From positions 124,001-188,000 of the forward strand of contig VCJN01002223.1 of NCBI GenBank assembly GCA_006384855.1: DNA of 64,000 nt, read 5' to 3'. Of this stretch, positions 22,290 through 33,322 are shown in pieces. Both the position numbers and the translations under genes were made by a program. Position 1 is the stretch's first letter. Each line of letters opens with the position of its first letter. The DNA comes from Tetraselmis striata (lineage: Eukaryota > Chlorophyta > Chlorodendrophyceae > Chlorodendrales > Chlorodendraceae). The notes below the pieces were generated by a model. That model was not told the origin of the DNA. It made no database searches and was given only the letters and a program-made list of their open reading frames with translations.

Positions 22290-24200
22290 AAACATTTTCC
22301 ACCATCTTCTAGCTCGCTGCCTTCGGCAGCGGCTTCGCGTACTTGTGCGCGCGAGGGTCACCGAGGCTCAACAAGGCCGCACGGAGGTTCATCCACCCAG
22401 TGGTGAGTCGTCGTGCCGCGCACATGCGTTACAACATGAGGCAACGACAGACAGCCCCTCGGTTATGTGGTACTCGGGGACAGACAGCGCCCGAGGGCGT
22501 TTTCCACTTTTGCCCTAGCTTTGCAGCTGGGACATTTTCGGGTAGCAATGCCCACAGCAAGGAATTGGAGCTGGGGGGTCCCCGTTGGGAGGGGGGGGGG
22601 GGGGGGGGGTAAAACCTCAACACCCCGAAGTCAGTCGCAATACGGGCCTTCGGGGCTCTCGCAGAGGAGCGCCTTGTCGCAGTAGTCAACTCTTGAGGTT
22701 TAGGTGAGGTGGACGCGCTCGGCACCATGGCCGCTGCTCGTTACGGTTGTCGACGACGACAGCTACGCCCGCCACCGCAACAAATCGGCGCGGATGGAGG
22801 AGGACGTCCGTGTCGTCGGGGCGACCACTTGTTGTCCCGCAACACGACACTGCAACCCGGTCCGCGTGTCCTCGTTGCATGGCGTCGTGGCATGAACGGT
22901 CGTTACATGCTGTGGTTTTCCGGAACTACTCGCGTAATTGGTATGTTACGGGGTGGCGCCGCTCATGCGCCGGTGTTTTGAGAGGGCTCGTTGCCCTCGC
23001 CCCAATCATGCTTCAACCACGTTTGCTGTGATCGCAGTGGGAGGCGTCTGTGCGGCTCGTGCCGATGCGTCTCCGACGCCTCCTACTACAACGTCGTCGT
23101 CACAAGGACCACGACAACCTGCACGTGCCCGCCGGGGGGCAGCTCTACCACCTGGCGTGCCTGGCCTCTCGTGGTGTACGTAACTACCTCCAGCCAACTT
23201 TGGGTTTGGTACTTCGGCGACCGTCGCTGGTGCAGCAGCGGCGGCCGCCTCGTCGCGTCACCCTCGCCCCGACATCATTGTCATCGTTACGGGCCGGCAT
23301 ATATAGGCTACAAGGGCCTCTACGCCGGCCAACCCGCTTCCAACGTCACGGTAGCGCATCTGTGACAACACGAGCTGCCAGCCGGGGGACAGCTCCGCCA
23401 CCTTACGCGACTTCTGTGTTTCGTGGCATCATCCTAAGCCTGCGCTTTGTGGGGTGGCCAGCAGCCGTCGGTGGTGCTGCAGCGGCGGCCGGCTCCCCGC
23501 TCTCCGCGAAGAAAGACCCACGGCGACAGCTTATCGAGTCGGCGGGTCTTCTGCGACGTCGCCGACAACCGACCCCGACACTACATCTAAGAGCCGGTAC
23601 GACACGACCATTCCCGTGCCCCTCAGCGTTGTGCGTTTCACCCGCCGCTCTTCGCGCAAGGGGGCGAAACAACCACCGTTGGTGATGGCAACAACATTAC
23701 ATCGCTGTCATCGCGCGTTGTTGCGTGTCCACCCCTCGTAACGTGCATCGCGAGTACATGTATAGAGTTCCCATCGTGTCGGGTACATCACTACAACGTA
23801 CCAGTACTTCACCTGGCTGTACGCGGCACGCTCGCGCGCTCGTGCGCGCAGCTGTACTCGTCCTACTAGTGCATTTGCCGCTGCTTTGCTGGGCGCTCGT
23901 CGCCAACTTGGCCACTTCTACCCCTGCTTCTACTGGCATGCAGTTCCGGCTCATGCCGCACGCCACCATGGCGCGCGGCCAATGCTATATGGCGCCGTCG
24001 GAAGACGGCGCCTTCATTCCGCGACACGTCCGGCCTCTTTCATACCGGCGTCAACATCTCCCGTCCGCGTTTGATGCGCCTGCGCCTCGATCGAGGACCT
24101 CTTCGCGCGAGACCCCTTCTACAGCTCAAGACATCTTCCGCCTTTGTCCGGTCGGCACGCCTGCCGACTGCCTACGCTCGTAGCCGTAAACGAACCGCGT
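22290..24200 (+). mobile_element. Repeat family X, copy A (unknown class)
   Basis: About 1.9 kb that aligns along its length with the reverse complement of 50,020-51,925. The interior is GC-rich with short frames and CPPGG/PAGGQLY-type repeated coding motifs. The most protein-like conserved frame is at 23,725-24,183, ending DIFRLCPVGTPADCLRS, with a counterpart of equal length in copy B. A poly-G run lies at 22,591-22,610 where copy B has only a short G run. No recognised domain; class (retroelement or DNA transposon) cannot be decided from the sequence. Confidence 0.55.
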
Positions 24201-25187
24201 GTAAACTGGCAAAACCAGACTCGAATGCATGATTGAAATGTTCTCAACGTGTTTATGGGGTTCCCTAACGGATTAAAACTGTCCTAGTGTGACCCGTACG
24301 GTCTTTAGTGGTTTCAAGCGGTTACGTAACTGTTACCATCGGGTTTTGGTACGGGCTGCCCCATCGCCCGCGAGCCCTACGCTCCCGGCCGGGGAGCTAC
24401 TTAGGACAGCCACCAGCAGCTCGTCTGCTATCTTCCAGCTCGTTGCCTTCGGCAGCACCCTCCCGAATTTCGCCTCCGCCCTGCAGGCTCCTCCGACATG
24501 GCTCCTCCCTCCGGCCCTTTCGCTGAACCTCCCTAGCCATACAATGGCGCTTTTTCCTGTAAAACAGCCTCCGCACCCTTTTTGGCATAACCATACTCGA
24601 ATGTATTATTGAAATGTCCTGCTGGCCTCCTGCCCGCACGATACAACCCTCTCTCCCTCTTTTGTGGCTCTTTGCCGCAAATACCCCGCTCTTTTCGTGT
24701 AACTAAGGATGCGCAATTTTCAGCGAATCTTCCCTGCCTATCTCCTAGATGCGAGGTCCTCACAGGTACATGTAGGGATGGTCCTCACCAGGGTTGGGTT
24801 GCAGTATCTACTGCACTGCAGACTGCAGAAAATGCAGCGTGCAGTTAAGCTATTGCACTACAGCCTGTAGAACTTCCCGAGAAGCGGTTGCAGTGTGTTA
24901 CCCAAGTGCCCCAAATATATGCCCTTCATTGTCCCGCCCTTCCCTATAATCAACAATTTCAGTGCCACTGCAGCCTGAAATACTGCAGCATGTTGACTAC
25001 ATCCTGCACTGCAAACTGCATTGCAGCCTGCATGCAGCGTGCCTGCCTGCAGCCTGCAGTAGTACTGGAAAGTGGACTGGTCTTCAGCCCTGGTCCTCAC
25101 TCACTACGCGTATAGCGACGACTACTGTAGTACCTACTGGTAGCAGTAACAAATCCACCTACAACTAAAAGTAGTAGTACCAAAAAA
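24201..25187. other. No gene; CTGCAG-rich low-complexity region
   Basis: Contains two copies of a short block, CTCGAATGxATxATTGAAATG, at about 24,219 and 24,597, and from about 24,790 to 25,065 many CTGCAG/TGCAGC hexamers, often mutually inverted, which would form many small hairpins. Open frames here look like composition artefacts. Confidence 0.45.
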
Positions 25188-25775
25188 TCAACACAGCAAG
25201 CCGCCTAAAAGCGGCCCGCATCCCGCATGAGGCGGGATGGATGAGTGATGCGCACACGGTTCAGAGTCCGGGCCACGCGTGCACGTGTGTGTGAGGGTGA
25301 TCCTCGTACGTGCTGTGCATCTTCGGCAACGGGATGGCAGACGAATCTGCGCCGTCTGATGAGGCAGCGAGCGCGCTCTCGAGCCGCCACCAAGCTCAGG
25401 ACCCATAGGACATCTCTTGCGAGCGAGGCCTCCCGATGAGCCCGGGTGGTGCACCGAGCGAGTGCCCCGAGATGAGAGAGCACCCCGATCCGCAGCCAAG
25501 CATGCGACACCGCGCACGGTACGGCGCACCCCCTTGCTCACCTCACCCACTGTGCCGAAGACCATGCATGTGTACTCCGACATATCCAGGATGTCTCGAA
25601 GAGGGCCCTTCTGTCCGGGCTCCGTGTTGTGCCACGCCGCATCCCGCACTGCCAACCCCCGTTGTATGTCGCCCAACAGGGAGCGATCAAACCGATCCAC
25701 AGCCGTGGCCCGGGGCAGTGCAGTGTACTTGACCCCGTACCGCATAGTCTTAAACTCTAGCAACGTGGACTTCAA
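25188..25775 (-). CDS. Hypothetical protein fragment, likely transposon-derived
   Basis: A minus-strand frame of up to 195 codons begins near SLKSTLLEFKTMRYGVKY and continues YTALPRATAVDRFDRSLLGDIQ and DMSEYTCMVFGTVGEV. The first 90 residues are protein-like; after about position 25,500 an overlapping frame (ARERARCLIRRRRFV) becomes as plausible, suggesting a break or splice. It abuts an AAGCCGCCT hairpin also found at the R elements' internal ends. Family not recognised; probably the remnant of an element gene. Confidence 0.35.
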   Translation of the reverse strand: MKSTLLEFKTMRYGVKYTALPRATAVDRFDRSLLGDIQRGLAVRDAAWHNTEPGQKGPLRDILDMSEYTCMVFGTVGEVSKGVRRTVRGVACLAADRGALSSRGTRSVHHPGSSGGLARKRCPMGPELGGGSRARSLPHQTAQIRLPSRCRRCTARTRITLTHTCTRGPDSEPCAHHSSIPPHAGCGPLLGGLLC

Positions 25776-26259
25776 GCTCCTGGGATCATAGCGGTACAGG
25801 TACCCGTAGTCGTATGTTCGGGTGATTTCCTGATCGCCTTCCGCAGCGCTAGCTCATGCAACTTTTTACGTCAGGGCTTTATCCCATACAGTCGCTACAT
25901 GCATAGCTCATGTCACTTCGTCGCTACAGTACCCGTAGTCGGATTAGCAGCAACAACAGTCCGTCATGGTCGCCGGCGCGAGCAACATGAACAAGTACTG
26001 GTAGCAACTACCTGTAGTTATTATTAGGCCGCGGCACCGCCAGCGACGCAGGTTTATCGGACGACGGTACCAGTGCCAGTACCAGTACTAGTGGCGACAA
26101 TCGCGACACAACCCCAATTCCAGCACGACTTTCACTGACAGCAAGAATTGCGAAGGGGAGGCTAGGCAGTGATCCGTCTGGCACACAATCCACCATCACT
26201 TTCGTTCAACATATCACCATCGATACACTGCGATCGACTCCTACCTACTGCCGGTCGAG

Positions 26260-26538
26260 ATGACTTCATTCGGCTGTATGCAAGAGATGAATACCGGCCG
26301 CGGGGTGGAGAGAGTTTCAGCCGCTGCAACTACCGGAGGTCCCACGGCAGGCCAGGCTGTTTCAATTGTTAGGACTCTAGCTCAGCAGCGCTCCACGAGC
26401 TTGACGGCGCTTAATGAGCTTAACGACAGTGGCGCAAGCCAGAAAGAGCTCGACGAGCTGTCCAAGAAGCTACAGTTGTCGCGACCACGGAGTTTCTGCA
26501 CATTCCAAGAGATTCCTTCCGAGTGGTTGGAAGCCTAA
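26260..26538 (+). CDS. Hypothetical protein with a conserved 60-residue C-terminal domain, copy 2
   Basis: A 92-codon frame starting MTSFGCMQEMNTGRG and ending EIPSEWLEA. Its last 60 residues align gap-free to the minus-strand ORF at 4,249-4,620 (28 of 60 identical by eye), with shared SGASxxEL, RPxxF and IPxEWL motifs. The N-terminal 30 residues are serine/threonine/glycine-rich and not shared. A second short frame follows at 26,656-26,928, serine-rich and of doubtful reality. The surrounding sequence does not match the 4.2-kb locus at the DNA level, so conservation appears to be at protein level. Function unknown. Confidence 0.5.
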   Translation: MTSFGCMQEMNTGRGVERVSAAATTGGPTAGQAVSIVRTLAQQRSTSLTALNELNDSGASQKELDELSKKLQLSRPRSFCTFQEIPSEWLEA

Positions 26539-27552
26539 CCGCATGCATCCTGCCTGCGCTTTTCTCCGCGGCTGCCTGGCACCGAGGACTTTGTCCGGGC
26601 TACGGGGTGCACGAAACGCTGCGCAAGCGTTACTACTCCCCAGCTTCCAGAAAGTGTGTTGAACGAACCCAACAACGAATCTTCAACGAGGATTTGTTTT
26701 CGTCGTTTCAGCGTGCGCTCCGGTGGGGGCCTAGCTCCCGGTGGCTCGTCAAACGCCGCTGCCAGCCAAGCAGCCGTATATCCCATGTTAGCATCTTCTC
26801 ATGTAATTATCCATTCTTCATCTAGCTCAGTCCGAGCATCCAAAGTGCTCATGAGCGCGGGATTTGGGGGGTGCGAGCTGCAGGCAGATGGCGGCGGCAT
26901 GGGCACGGGCGGCAGCTCCTACATCTAACACCGGGATGCGGTGTTTATATTAGTACATTATGTTACTGGTTCTCGAATCACATTGCGTCGTTCTATTCAC
27001 GGCCCGCCGGAGCCGCGGATGACCGGTATCTGTACCTGAAGTACCATCAGCATCTGCCACTCGTACCTGCACCTGTAGAGGAGCCACATGCTACTTTATT
27101 ATGCGCCCGTCGCAGAATAAAGTAGCAGCCACATGCTTCGAGTAGTCGATACTCGATAGTCAGTGCTGGCGTTACAAAAGGCCCGTACCAGTATCGTATA
27201 AACAAATCCACAAAATTCAAAAAACCAAGTAGCGACCGTATCTGCTACTGATGTAGTCGCTAATTTTAAGCAAGTACGAGGGTATGGGATCGCGGAAAAA
27301 TACGACGACCTGGCTGATTACTAATAGATACGCGCGACGGACTGACCCTCCTCATCACGTGCTTGGGCGGACTGCTCCTTTTGAAATATATATCATAATC
27401 CTTAGCTGTCGCCGAAACAGCGTGTTTCAGCGCAGCGTGCCACGTCGCAAAAAGTAAAGGTGGCCATGAATCTCGTATTGTGTGATAAAGTTCGCGAAGA
27501 ATCCGAAGGACAGTTTTCAGCTGTACAGGTACTGGTAGCGACTATAGCGACT

Positions 27553-27600
27553 AATAAAAGTAAAGTTCGCCCTGGGTCATCGGCCGAAGCCGCCGCAGCA
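27553..27600 (-). mobile_element. 3' fragment of the tRNA-derived SINE
   Basis: On the minus strand the sequence GGCTTCGGCCGATGACCC followed by GGGCGAACTTTACTTT matches the last 45 bp of the SINE copies at 5,767-6,008 and 32,980-33,235. The rest of the element is missing. Confidence 0.65.
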
Positions 27601-27616
27601 CTGGACTACAGATGCC

Positions 27617-27658
27617 AGGTACAGGTACAGGTACAGGTACAGGTACAGGTACAGGTAT
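27617..27658. repeat. (CAGGTA)n hexanucleotide microsatellite
   Basis: Seven uninterrupted copies of CAGGTA. It lies directly beside the SINE fragment. Confidence 0.9.
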
Positions 27659-27906
27659 CAGCCGGCAGGCACTCTGTAGTGAATTAGAAATGAGCAACAG
27701 CAAAAAGTAAAATAAAGTGGAACCCAAGCCGCATGTTAATTGATAATAATTCCCTGAATACTACCATACGGCCAAGTTCTAGTGCTAAAATTTCGAGCAG
27801 TTGCTACAACACAAGCCGTGCAACCTGTAGTTATCCAAAAATACAATAACCCGTACTACAAGCAGGGGCTGTTCAGGAAACATAAGCTGAATATGAAGTA
27901 ACAGCT

Positions 27907-28770
27907 TTTATTTCGGCACGTGGCCTTTCCGACGTTTGCCACGACGTGAAGTCCGCCCTGGGCGTGGGTGTCCAGATCCTCACGGACCCGTCGGTGCTTG
28001 TTTCTCTTCCGAAGGGAAGCGATTGCCGGCCGGCAAATGTTGGGCTTTTTGGTTCTGGTGGTATCCGCGGGAACACGGTTGTTGTCAATACCACCATTGC
28101 CCCTATCCTCGGTGTGTTAAGCTTGGATCCAACGACTGCATTGCGGGCCGCATAGCGCCACAAAATCCAAAAGTATGACGAGGGTGTCCGAAACGCCGCC
28201 GGAATGCTTCGCTTTGTTCCTTTCGCCGTCTCCGAGTTCGACTCGCTTGCCCCGCACGCTGAGGCCTTCTTGGTGGAGCTCGCAAAAGCTAGCCAGACGC
28301 ACAATGGCCAGAAAATCGGCCCGCTCTTGTCTGCGTGGCGCCGCCGTTTCTCCTTGCTCATCAACATGGCGCATGCATACAACGTTCTTGGCGCGGTCGC
28401 GGAGGCGCGGACAGCACGTGATGGTGTTCCTGCGCCTGCGTCGCGTCGCTCGTCGGCCTGTATTGCTATGACCCGGGTCATCGGCTGCAAGCGTACTCGC
28501 CGCGGCTGATGGCCTACCCCGGGGCGATGGTCCCCATTGGTTTCATGTTTCCCTTTCGGTCTTTTTGCTCGTGGGTTCCTTGGATTCAGTCCTTCCCTTG
28601 ACCCTTTGGTTCCTTGGCAGCTTGGCGACTTCGTGGTTCCCTTGGCTCTTCCTTGGTTCTTGGCTCCCTGGCCTCATGCGTGACCTTGGTTTCAAGCTTA
28701 TGTATCTCTTTTGTTGGCAACCTTTCATAGCAGTTGCTTTGAGTTATGTTTGTAGTGCGCGAATGTGAAA
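27907..28770 (+). mobile_element. 5'-truncated LINE with restriction-like endonuclease domain, copy 1
   Basis: Homologous to the 3' third of the LINE at 33,323-35,968, from CCGACGTTTGCCACGACG to the 3' untranslated end. The coding part (to 28,509) holds the endonuclease-like block VQILTDPSVLVSLPKGS, ANVGLFGSGGIRGN, KIQKYDEGVRNAAGM and VPFAVSEFDSLAPHAEAF, ending at CKRTRRG. An in-frame TAG follows LRAA at about 28,153, where the other copy has a sense codon. The sequence TAACAGC occurs at 27,900-27,906 and again at 28,771-28,777, a plausible 7-bp target duplication. Truncated on insertion and dead. Confidence 0.8.
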
Positions 28771-28777
28771 TAACAGC

Positions 28778-29590
28778 ACACCTGTCAGAAAGTACAAGTA
28801 GCGACTTTTGCACGACTTCCGCACCCTCTTCTGGTGCTGCTTCGACCGCGCAACTTGTTGTAGTGGATGTTTGCCTAAAGAGGAAAAAACAAGTAGCGAC
28901 TACGGGTAGCGTAGACGTATATAGACGTTTTACACGACGTTGAACGGGGTCGTGGGAGGCTCGAATCCGCGACGAGCCGCTGAGCGTTGATTCGACTACG
29001 ATGGAGGTCGGGTACATCGACGAGGTCGGAAAATAAGACGACAACATGTCGCGCAAATCTCGAACATAATGCGGGTACGATTTAGAGTTGTGTTTTAGAA
29101 ACCCCTCCGCCCCGCCCCCTCTGTTTCCACATACACCCCCTCTACTTTATTTATGGTGACCTCACATTACTTAGTAAAATATGTCCAAAGTTGCATATTA
29201 ACTACCATTGACATGACCTTTTTAATGGTTTCAATGCATGGTTGTGTGCAGAAGGGTATTCCCTGCCATATGCAAGCATAAACTGGAGAGGGGGTAGGTG
29301 GGGCACTTTTTGGAACCATCACCATATTACGGTCAGCATCATGGCAACCCAACCATACGGTGGCCCTAACCACCCCTCTATGTAGTGCTATGATCGATGA
29401 TGCTAAGCTGTTGTATGCCACTGCTATGTGTTGCTTCTCGTCTTACCACGATGTTATGCCCTGATTCGCAATGTTGCTTGCCCATCGAGTTCTCGCATCT
29501 TCTCAGCACAGTTGGCGGCCTTGGCGCCCCTCATGAGCACATGATAGCCGGCACGCTCACAGTGTTGCATAAAGGCAAAACAACGGTAGG
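28778..29590. other. No gene; AT-rich intergenic DNA
   Basis: Contains AGCGACTA motifs near 28,795 and 28,894 and no convincing frame. Nothing else recognised. Confidence 0.4.
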
Positions 29591-29936
29591 TGTGACAATT
29601 ATACGAGTACGATATACTACGAGTTAGTACCTGTGTGTACTAGTACAATGTGTACCTGGGACTACGAGTATATGTACTGTATAATACTGCCGTGTGGTAA
29701 GCGTTGTGAAGCGTTGTGCTTCGGAGCCGGATTGATACCGCCTCAATTGTTACAAGGCGCCAGCATCCTGATGTAAGGTTCATCAGTTCGAACCCCGCTG
29801 ATGTCGAGAATTGAATTCTCGCAGGGGGGGGCGGAATGTAGTGTGACAATTATACGAGTACGATATACTACGAGTTAGTACCTGTGTGTACTAGTACAAT
29901 GTGTACCTGGGACTACGAGTATATGTACTGTATAAT
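29591..29936 (+). repeat. Two MITE-type copies flanking a tRNA-like segment
   Basis: The left 95 bp of the MITE at 16,633 recur at 29,591-29,686 and 29,842-29,936, but both continue into ACTGCCGTGTGGTAAGCG or GCTGCCGTGTGGTAAGCG instead of the right inverted repeat. Between them lies a short segment with a B-box-like GTTCGAACCCC (29,787-29,798) followed by GCTGATGTCGAG and a G run. A related arrangement (ATCAAACCCC, G run, MITE start) occurs at about 36,455-36,545, so this composite is itself a dispersed repeat. Confidence 0.6.
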
Positions 29937-30689
29937 GCTGCCGTGTGGTAAGCGTTGTGTTGAACAATAATTGTATTCCAAAAACACTGTAGCCCCTCGC
30001 CGTTGCACCACCACTGCACACCCACCTTTGTTTGTCCCTGCGGTCTCTACCCTGTTGAGACTGTCGCAGTAGGTGTAGACCGTCTTTTAACACGTCATCT
30101 ACTATGAGTCCTCCGTCAAGCATGGACAAGCGCCGTCCAAGCAACGATATGCCTGGCCTGGATATTAACGGCGGCGGCGGTGCGGGGATGAGCCCCAGCC
30201 GCTCATGCACCGCTCCCAGCCGCCGAGTTCTGCTCAAGTCCGTGAACATAATAGTGTAAAGTTGAGGCCACTTACAAAGTGAACCCCCCCCCCCCCCCCC
30301 CCCTCTGTTTCTCCGGAAAGTAGAGTACTAAAAGTCTAAAACAACATGAAATCGAGCCGGCCTATGACAAACACACAGCGAATTGCACCTACACGGAAGG
30401 AAGTCGCGTTAATCAGTTCAGATTCCGCATTCACTTTTAAACCCCGCCAGGTTCACGCATGCAATACCGCAAAAATGTTACACTTACACGAGTACGATAC
30501 AATACGAGTGAATACATGTACTATGTGTACCAGTACTAGGTAGTTGTTTTCTAATTCTGGGGAACTGCCGTTTTTGTAATTCACACCAGTACTAGTACGA
30601 TGTGTCCTGAGACTGCGAAATGTGCAGGTACGAATGTACGATATAATAATGCCGCAGTGAAGTTCCGTCATTGGCCTGCCGTAGTCTCG

Positions 30690-30826
30690 TAGAATGCTTC
30701 ATCGGGAATTTGCTTGACTAGAACGGAGCGTCGCCCACCCAAAGTACCCAGGGCTTTCCGTAACTGTATCGCTGCCTTAACGGCCGTCGTAGAGACGCTG
30801 CAAGGGTTTCATCGTTGCCAGTGATT
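30690..30826 (-). repeat. Dispersed repeat W, copy 1
   Basis: Related to 52,230-52,400 (same strand) and 61,715-61,855 (opposite strand). Shared blocks are GAAACCCTTGC, CGTCTCT, GACGGCCGTT, GCGACGCTCCGTT and GAAGCATTCT. Length about 140-170 bp. No coding capacity. It stops exactly where R2 begins. Confidence 0.65.
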
Positions 30827-31635
30827 CCCCTACCTCTTGGGTTGAGCGGAGGAAAAGGAGAGCCGCGTCCGAAATCGCCTGTAATATGAGAGAACTGATA
30901 CCGGTTATAATACGGTTTTATCACGGATTTTTAGGCGTCCTCCGTCCGTCCTCCGTCCGTCCTCCGTCCGTCCTCTGCCATACGCGCTTCGTGCATAAAC
31001 CGTCATACGTTCGGTATTTGCTCGTTTGATTTCACGGTATTGGTACGTGTACGGGAAGGTTCTGAATGGATGCGCGTGTATTCTAGCCGAGGCACGTCAT
31101 ATAATTTATATTCGTCTAAACGCCAAAAATAACGCGGTACCGCAGCGCGTTTCTACTGCTGAATCAGCAAGCGAGACTATTCAGCGACTATTCCTTACTT
31201 ATTTACTCGGTAGTCCAAGTATATATATCCTGTAAAATGATGCTGTAAAAAGGCGTCGCCGCGGTGCGTGGGCAGTCCGCCGACCCGGGGCCCCGCGTCC
31301 GTCGACGGACGGGCGACGGTCGAGCGACGGCGTCCGGCGTCCGGTGCCGGTACAGGCGGCGGGCACGGCGATTCGCGGCGTGCCCGCCCCGTAGACCTGA
31401 CGACCGGCCCGACCTGCGCGGCCTCGTGCGGGATGAGGGCCGCCTGTAGGCGGCTTGTACTGTATTGCTGATCTTGTAGTGCTGTTTTTTGGGGGGGGGG
31501 GGGGGGGGGTGTAATACAACTTTTAGCGGTGGGTTGGGTACTGGCCTTTTTGTAATGCACACCAGTAGTCAGCGGCCCGCTTTTACGCGGCTTGCAGATT
31601 TAATCTGTTTTACAAATTAATACGTCTCTTTAAAA

Positions 31636-33235
31636 TTACTAATCCCTCGTTCGTATGAGTTCCCTGGCCGATACCACCATCAGACCCGGGAACTTATGCT
31701 GACTCGGGCGCTCAGTGGTAGAGCGAGTGACTACGAGTATGTAAGTCGGCGGCTCGAGACCGGCCGGGCCGTGAGAGCTTAGTCGTCACTGCATACTCGT
31801 ACCGGTACTGTCTCATCTCGTAACAAAGACGCAGTGATTCAGTACCGGGCTACGTCGCGCATTGAATGAGGTCCTGAAAAATGGGCCAACGTGCGGATAG
31901 GCGGGCTGGTCCCAGGTCGCCTAGGCCGTCTGTCCGGATTACGAGTACCTGTACCCGTAATACCGGCAAAACCTTAATCCCCGTTTGTATGGGTTCCCTG
32001 GTCGGTCTCACCATCAGACCCGGGAACTTATGCTGACTAGGGCGCTCAGTGGTAGAGCGAGTGACTACGAGTATGTAAGTCGGCGGCTCGAGACCGGCCG
32101 GGCCGTGAGAGCTTAGTCGTCACTGCATATTCGTACCGGTACTGTCTCATCTCGTAACAAAGACGCAGTGATTCAGTACCGGGCTACGTCGCGAATTGAA
32201 TGAGGACCTGAAAAATGGGCCAACGTGCGGATAGGCGGGCTGGTCCCAGCTCGCCTAGGCCGTCTGTCCGGATTACGAGTACCTGCACCCGTAATACCGG
32301 CAAAACCTTTATCCCCGTTTGTATGAGTTTCCTGGTCGATCCCACCATCAGACCCGGGAACTTATGCTGACTAGGGCGCTCAGTGGTAGAGCGAGTGACT
32401 ACGAGTATGTAAGTCGGCGGCTCGAGACCGGCCGGGCCGTGAGAGCTTAGTCGTCACTGCATATTCGTACCGGTACTGTCTCATCTCGTAACAAAGACGC
32501 AGTGATTCAGTACCGGGCTACGTCGCGAATTGAATGAGGACCTGAAAAATGGGCCAACGTGCGGATAGGCGGGCTGGTCCCAGCTCGCCTAGGCCGTCTG
32601 TCCGGATTACGAGTACCTGTACCCGTAATACCGGCAAAACCTTAATCCCTCGTTCGTATGAGTTCCCTGGCCGACACCACCATCAGACCCGGGAACTTAT
32701 GCTGACTTGGGCGCTCAGTGGTAGAGCGAGTGACTACTAGTATGTAAGTCGGCGGCTCGAGACCGGCCGGGCCGTGAGAGCTTAGTCGTCACTGCATACT
32801 CGTACCGGTACTGTCTCATCTCGTAACAAAGACGCAGTGATTCAGTACCGGGGTACGTCACGAATCGAATGAGGACCTGAAAAATGGGCCAACGTGCGGA
32901 TAGGCGGGCTGGTCCCAGCTCGCCTAGGCCGTCTGTCCGGATTACGAGTACCTGTACCCGAAATACCGGCAAAACCTTTACAAGGTACATCCCTTGTCCG
33001 CTCGGTAGAGCGGTCGTCTCGTGTACGAGAGGTACCGGGTTCGATTCCTGGCCGATGTATTTCGGCAATATCGGCCCGGCGTGTCCCGGGTTTCCTCGGT
33101 TGATGCATTAGCCCTTCGGGGTTCGAATGAGGCAATGGTCTATGGGCTATGCCAGACCTACGACTGCAGTTGGCGCACGAGGTCAAGTGCTGGGGCGGCT
33201 TCGGCCGATGTCCCGGGGCGAACTTTACTTTACTT
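31636..33235 (+). mobile_element. Composite SINE: four tandem tRNA-headed 334-bp units plus a fifth, different tRNA-headed SINE
   Basis: Units start at about 31,641, 31,976, 32,310 and 32,644, each 334-336 bp and over 95% alike by eye. Each has a tRNA-like head: A-box region GCTCAGTGGTAGAGC (D-arm pairs perfectly) and B-box GGCTCGAGACC about 40 bp on. At about 32,980 the array runs into a SINE of the type found at 5,767-6,008 (head TCCGCTCGGTAGAGCGG, B-box GGTTCGATTCC, body, tail CTTTACTTTAC). The whole 1.6 kb is bounded by the identical 15-mer TACGTCTCTTTAAAA at 31,621-31,635 and 33,236-33,250, and R1 has the unoccupied site. It therefore looks like one retroposed unit, or an array grown within one. 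Confidence 0.75.
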
Positions 33236-33322
33236 TACGTCTCTTTAAAAAAATAAATTACTGACAAATCTAACGCTAAAAGCAGTATTACCCGTTATCC
33301 GGAAACAACAGAGTATTACAAG

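Noticed and set aside
31703-33050. Five functional tRNA genes
   Set aside because: Anticodon arms and acceptor stems are not intact (the loop in the 334-bp units is about 11 nt), copies are followed by a long body, and the block has a target duplication. tRNA-derived SINE heads fit better.
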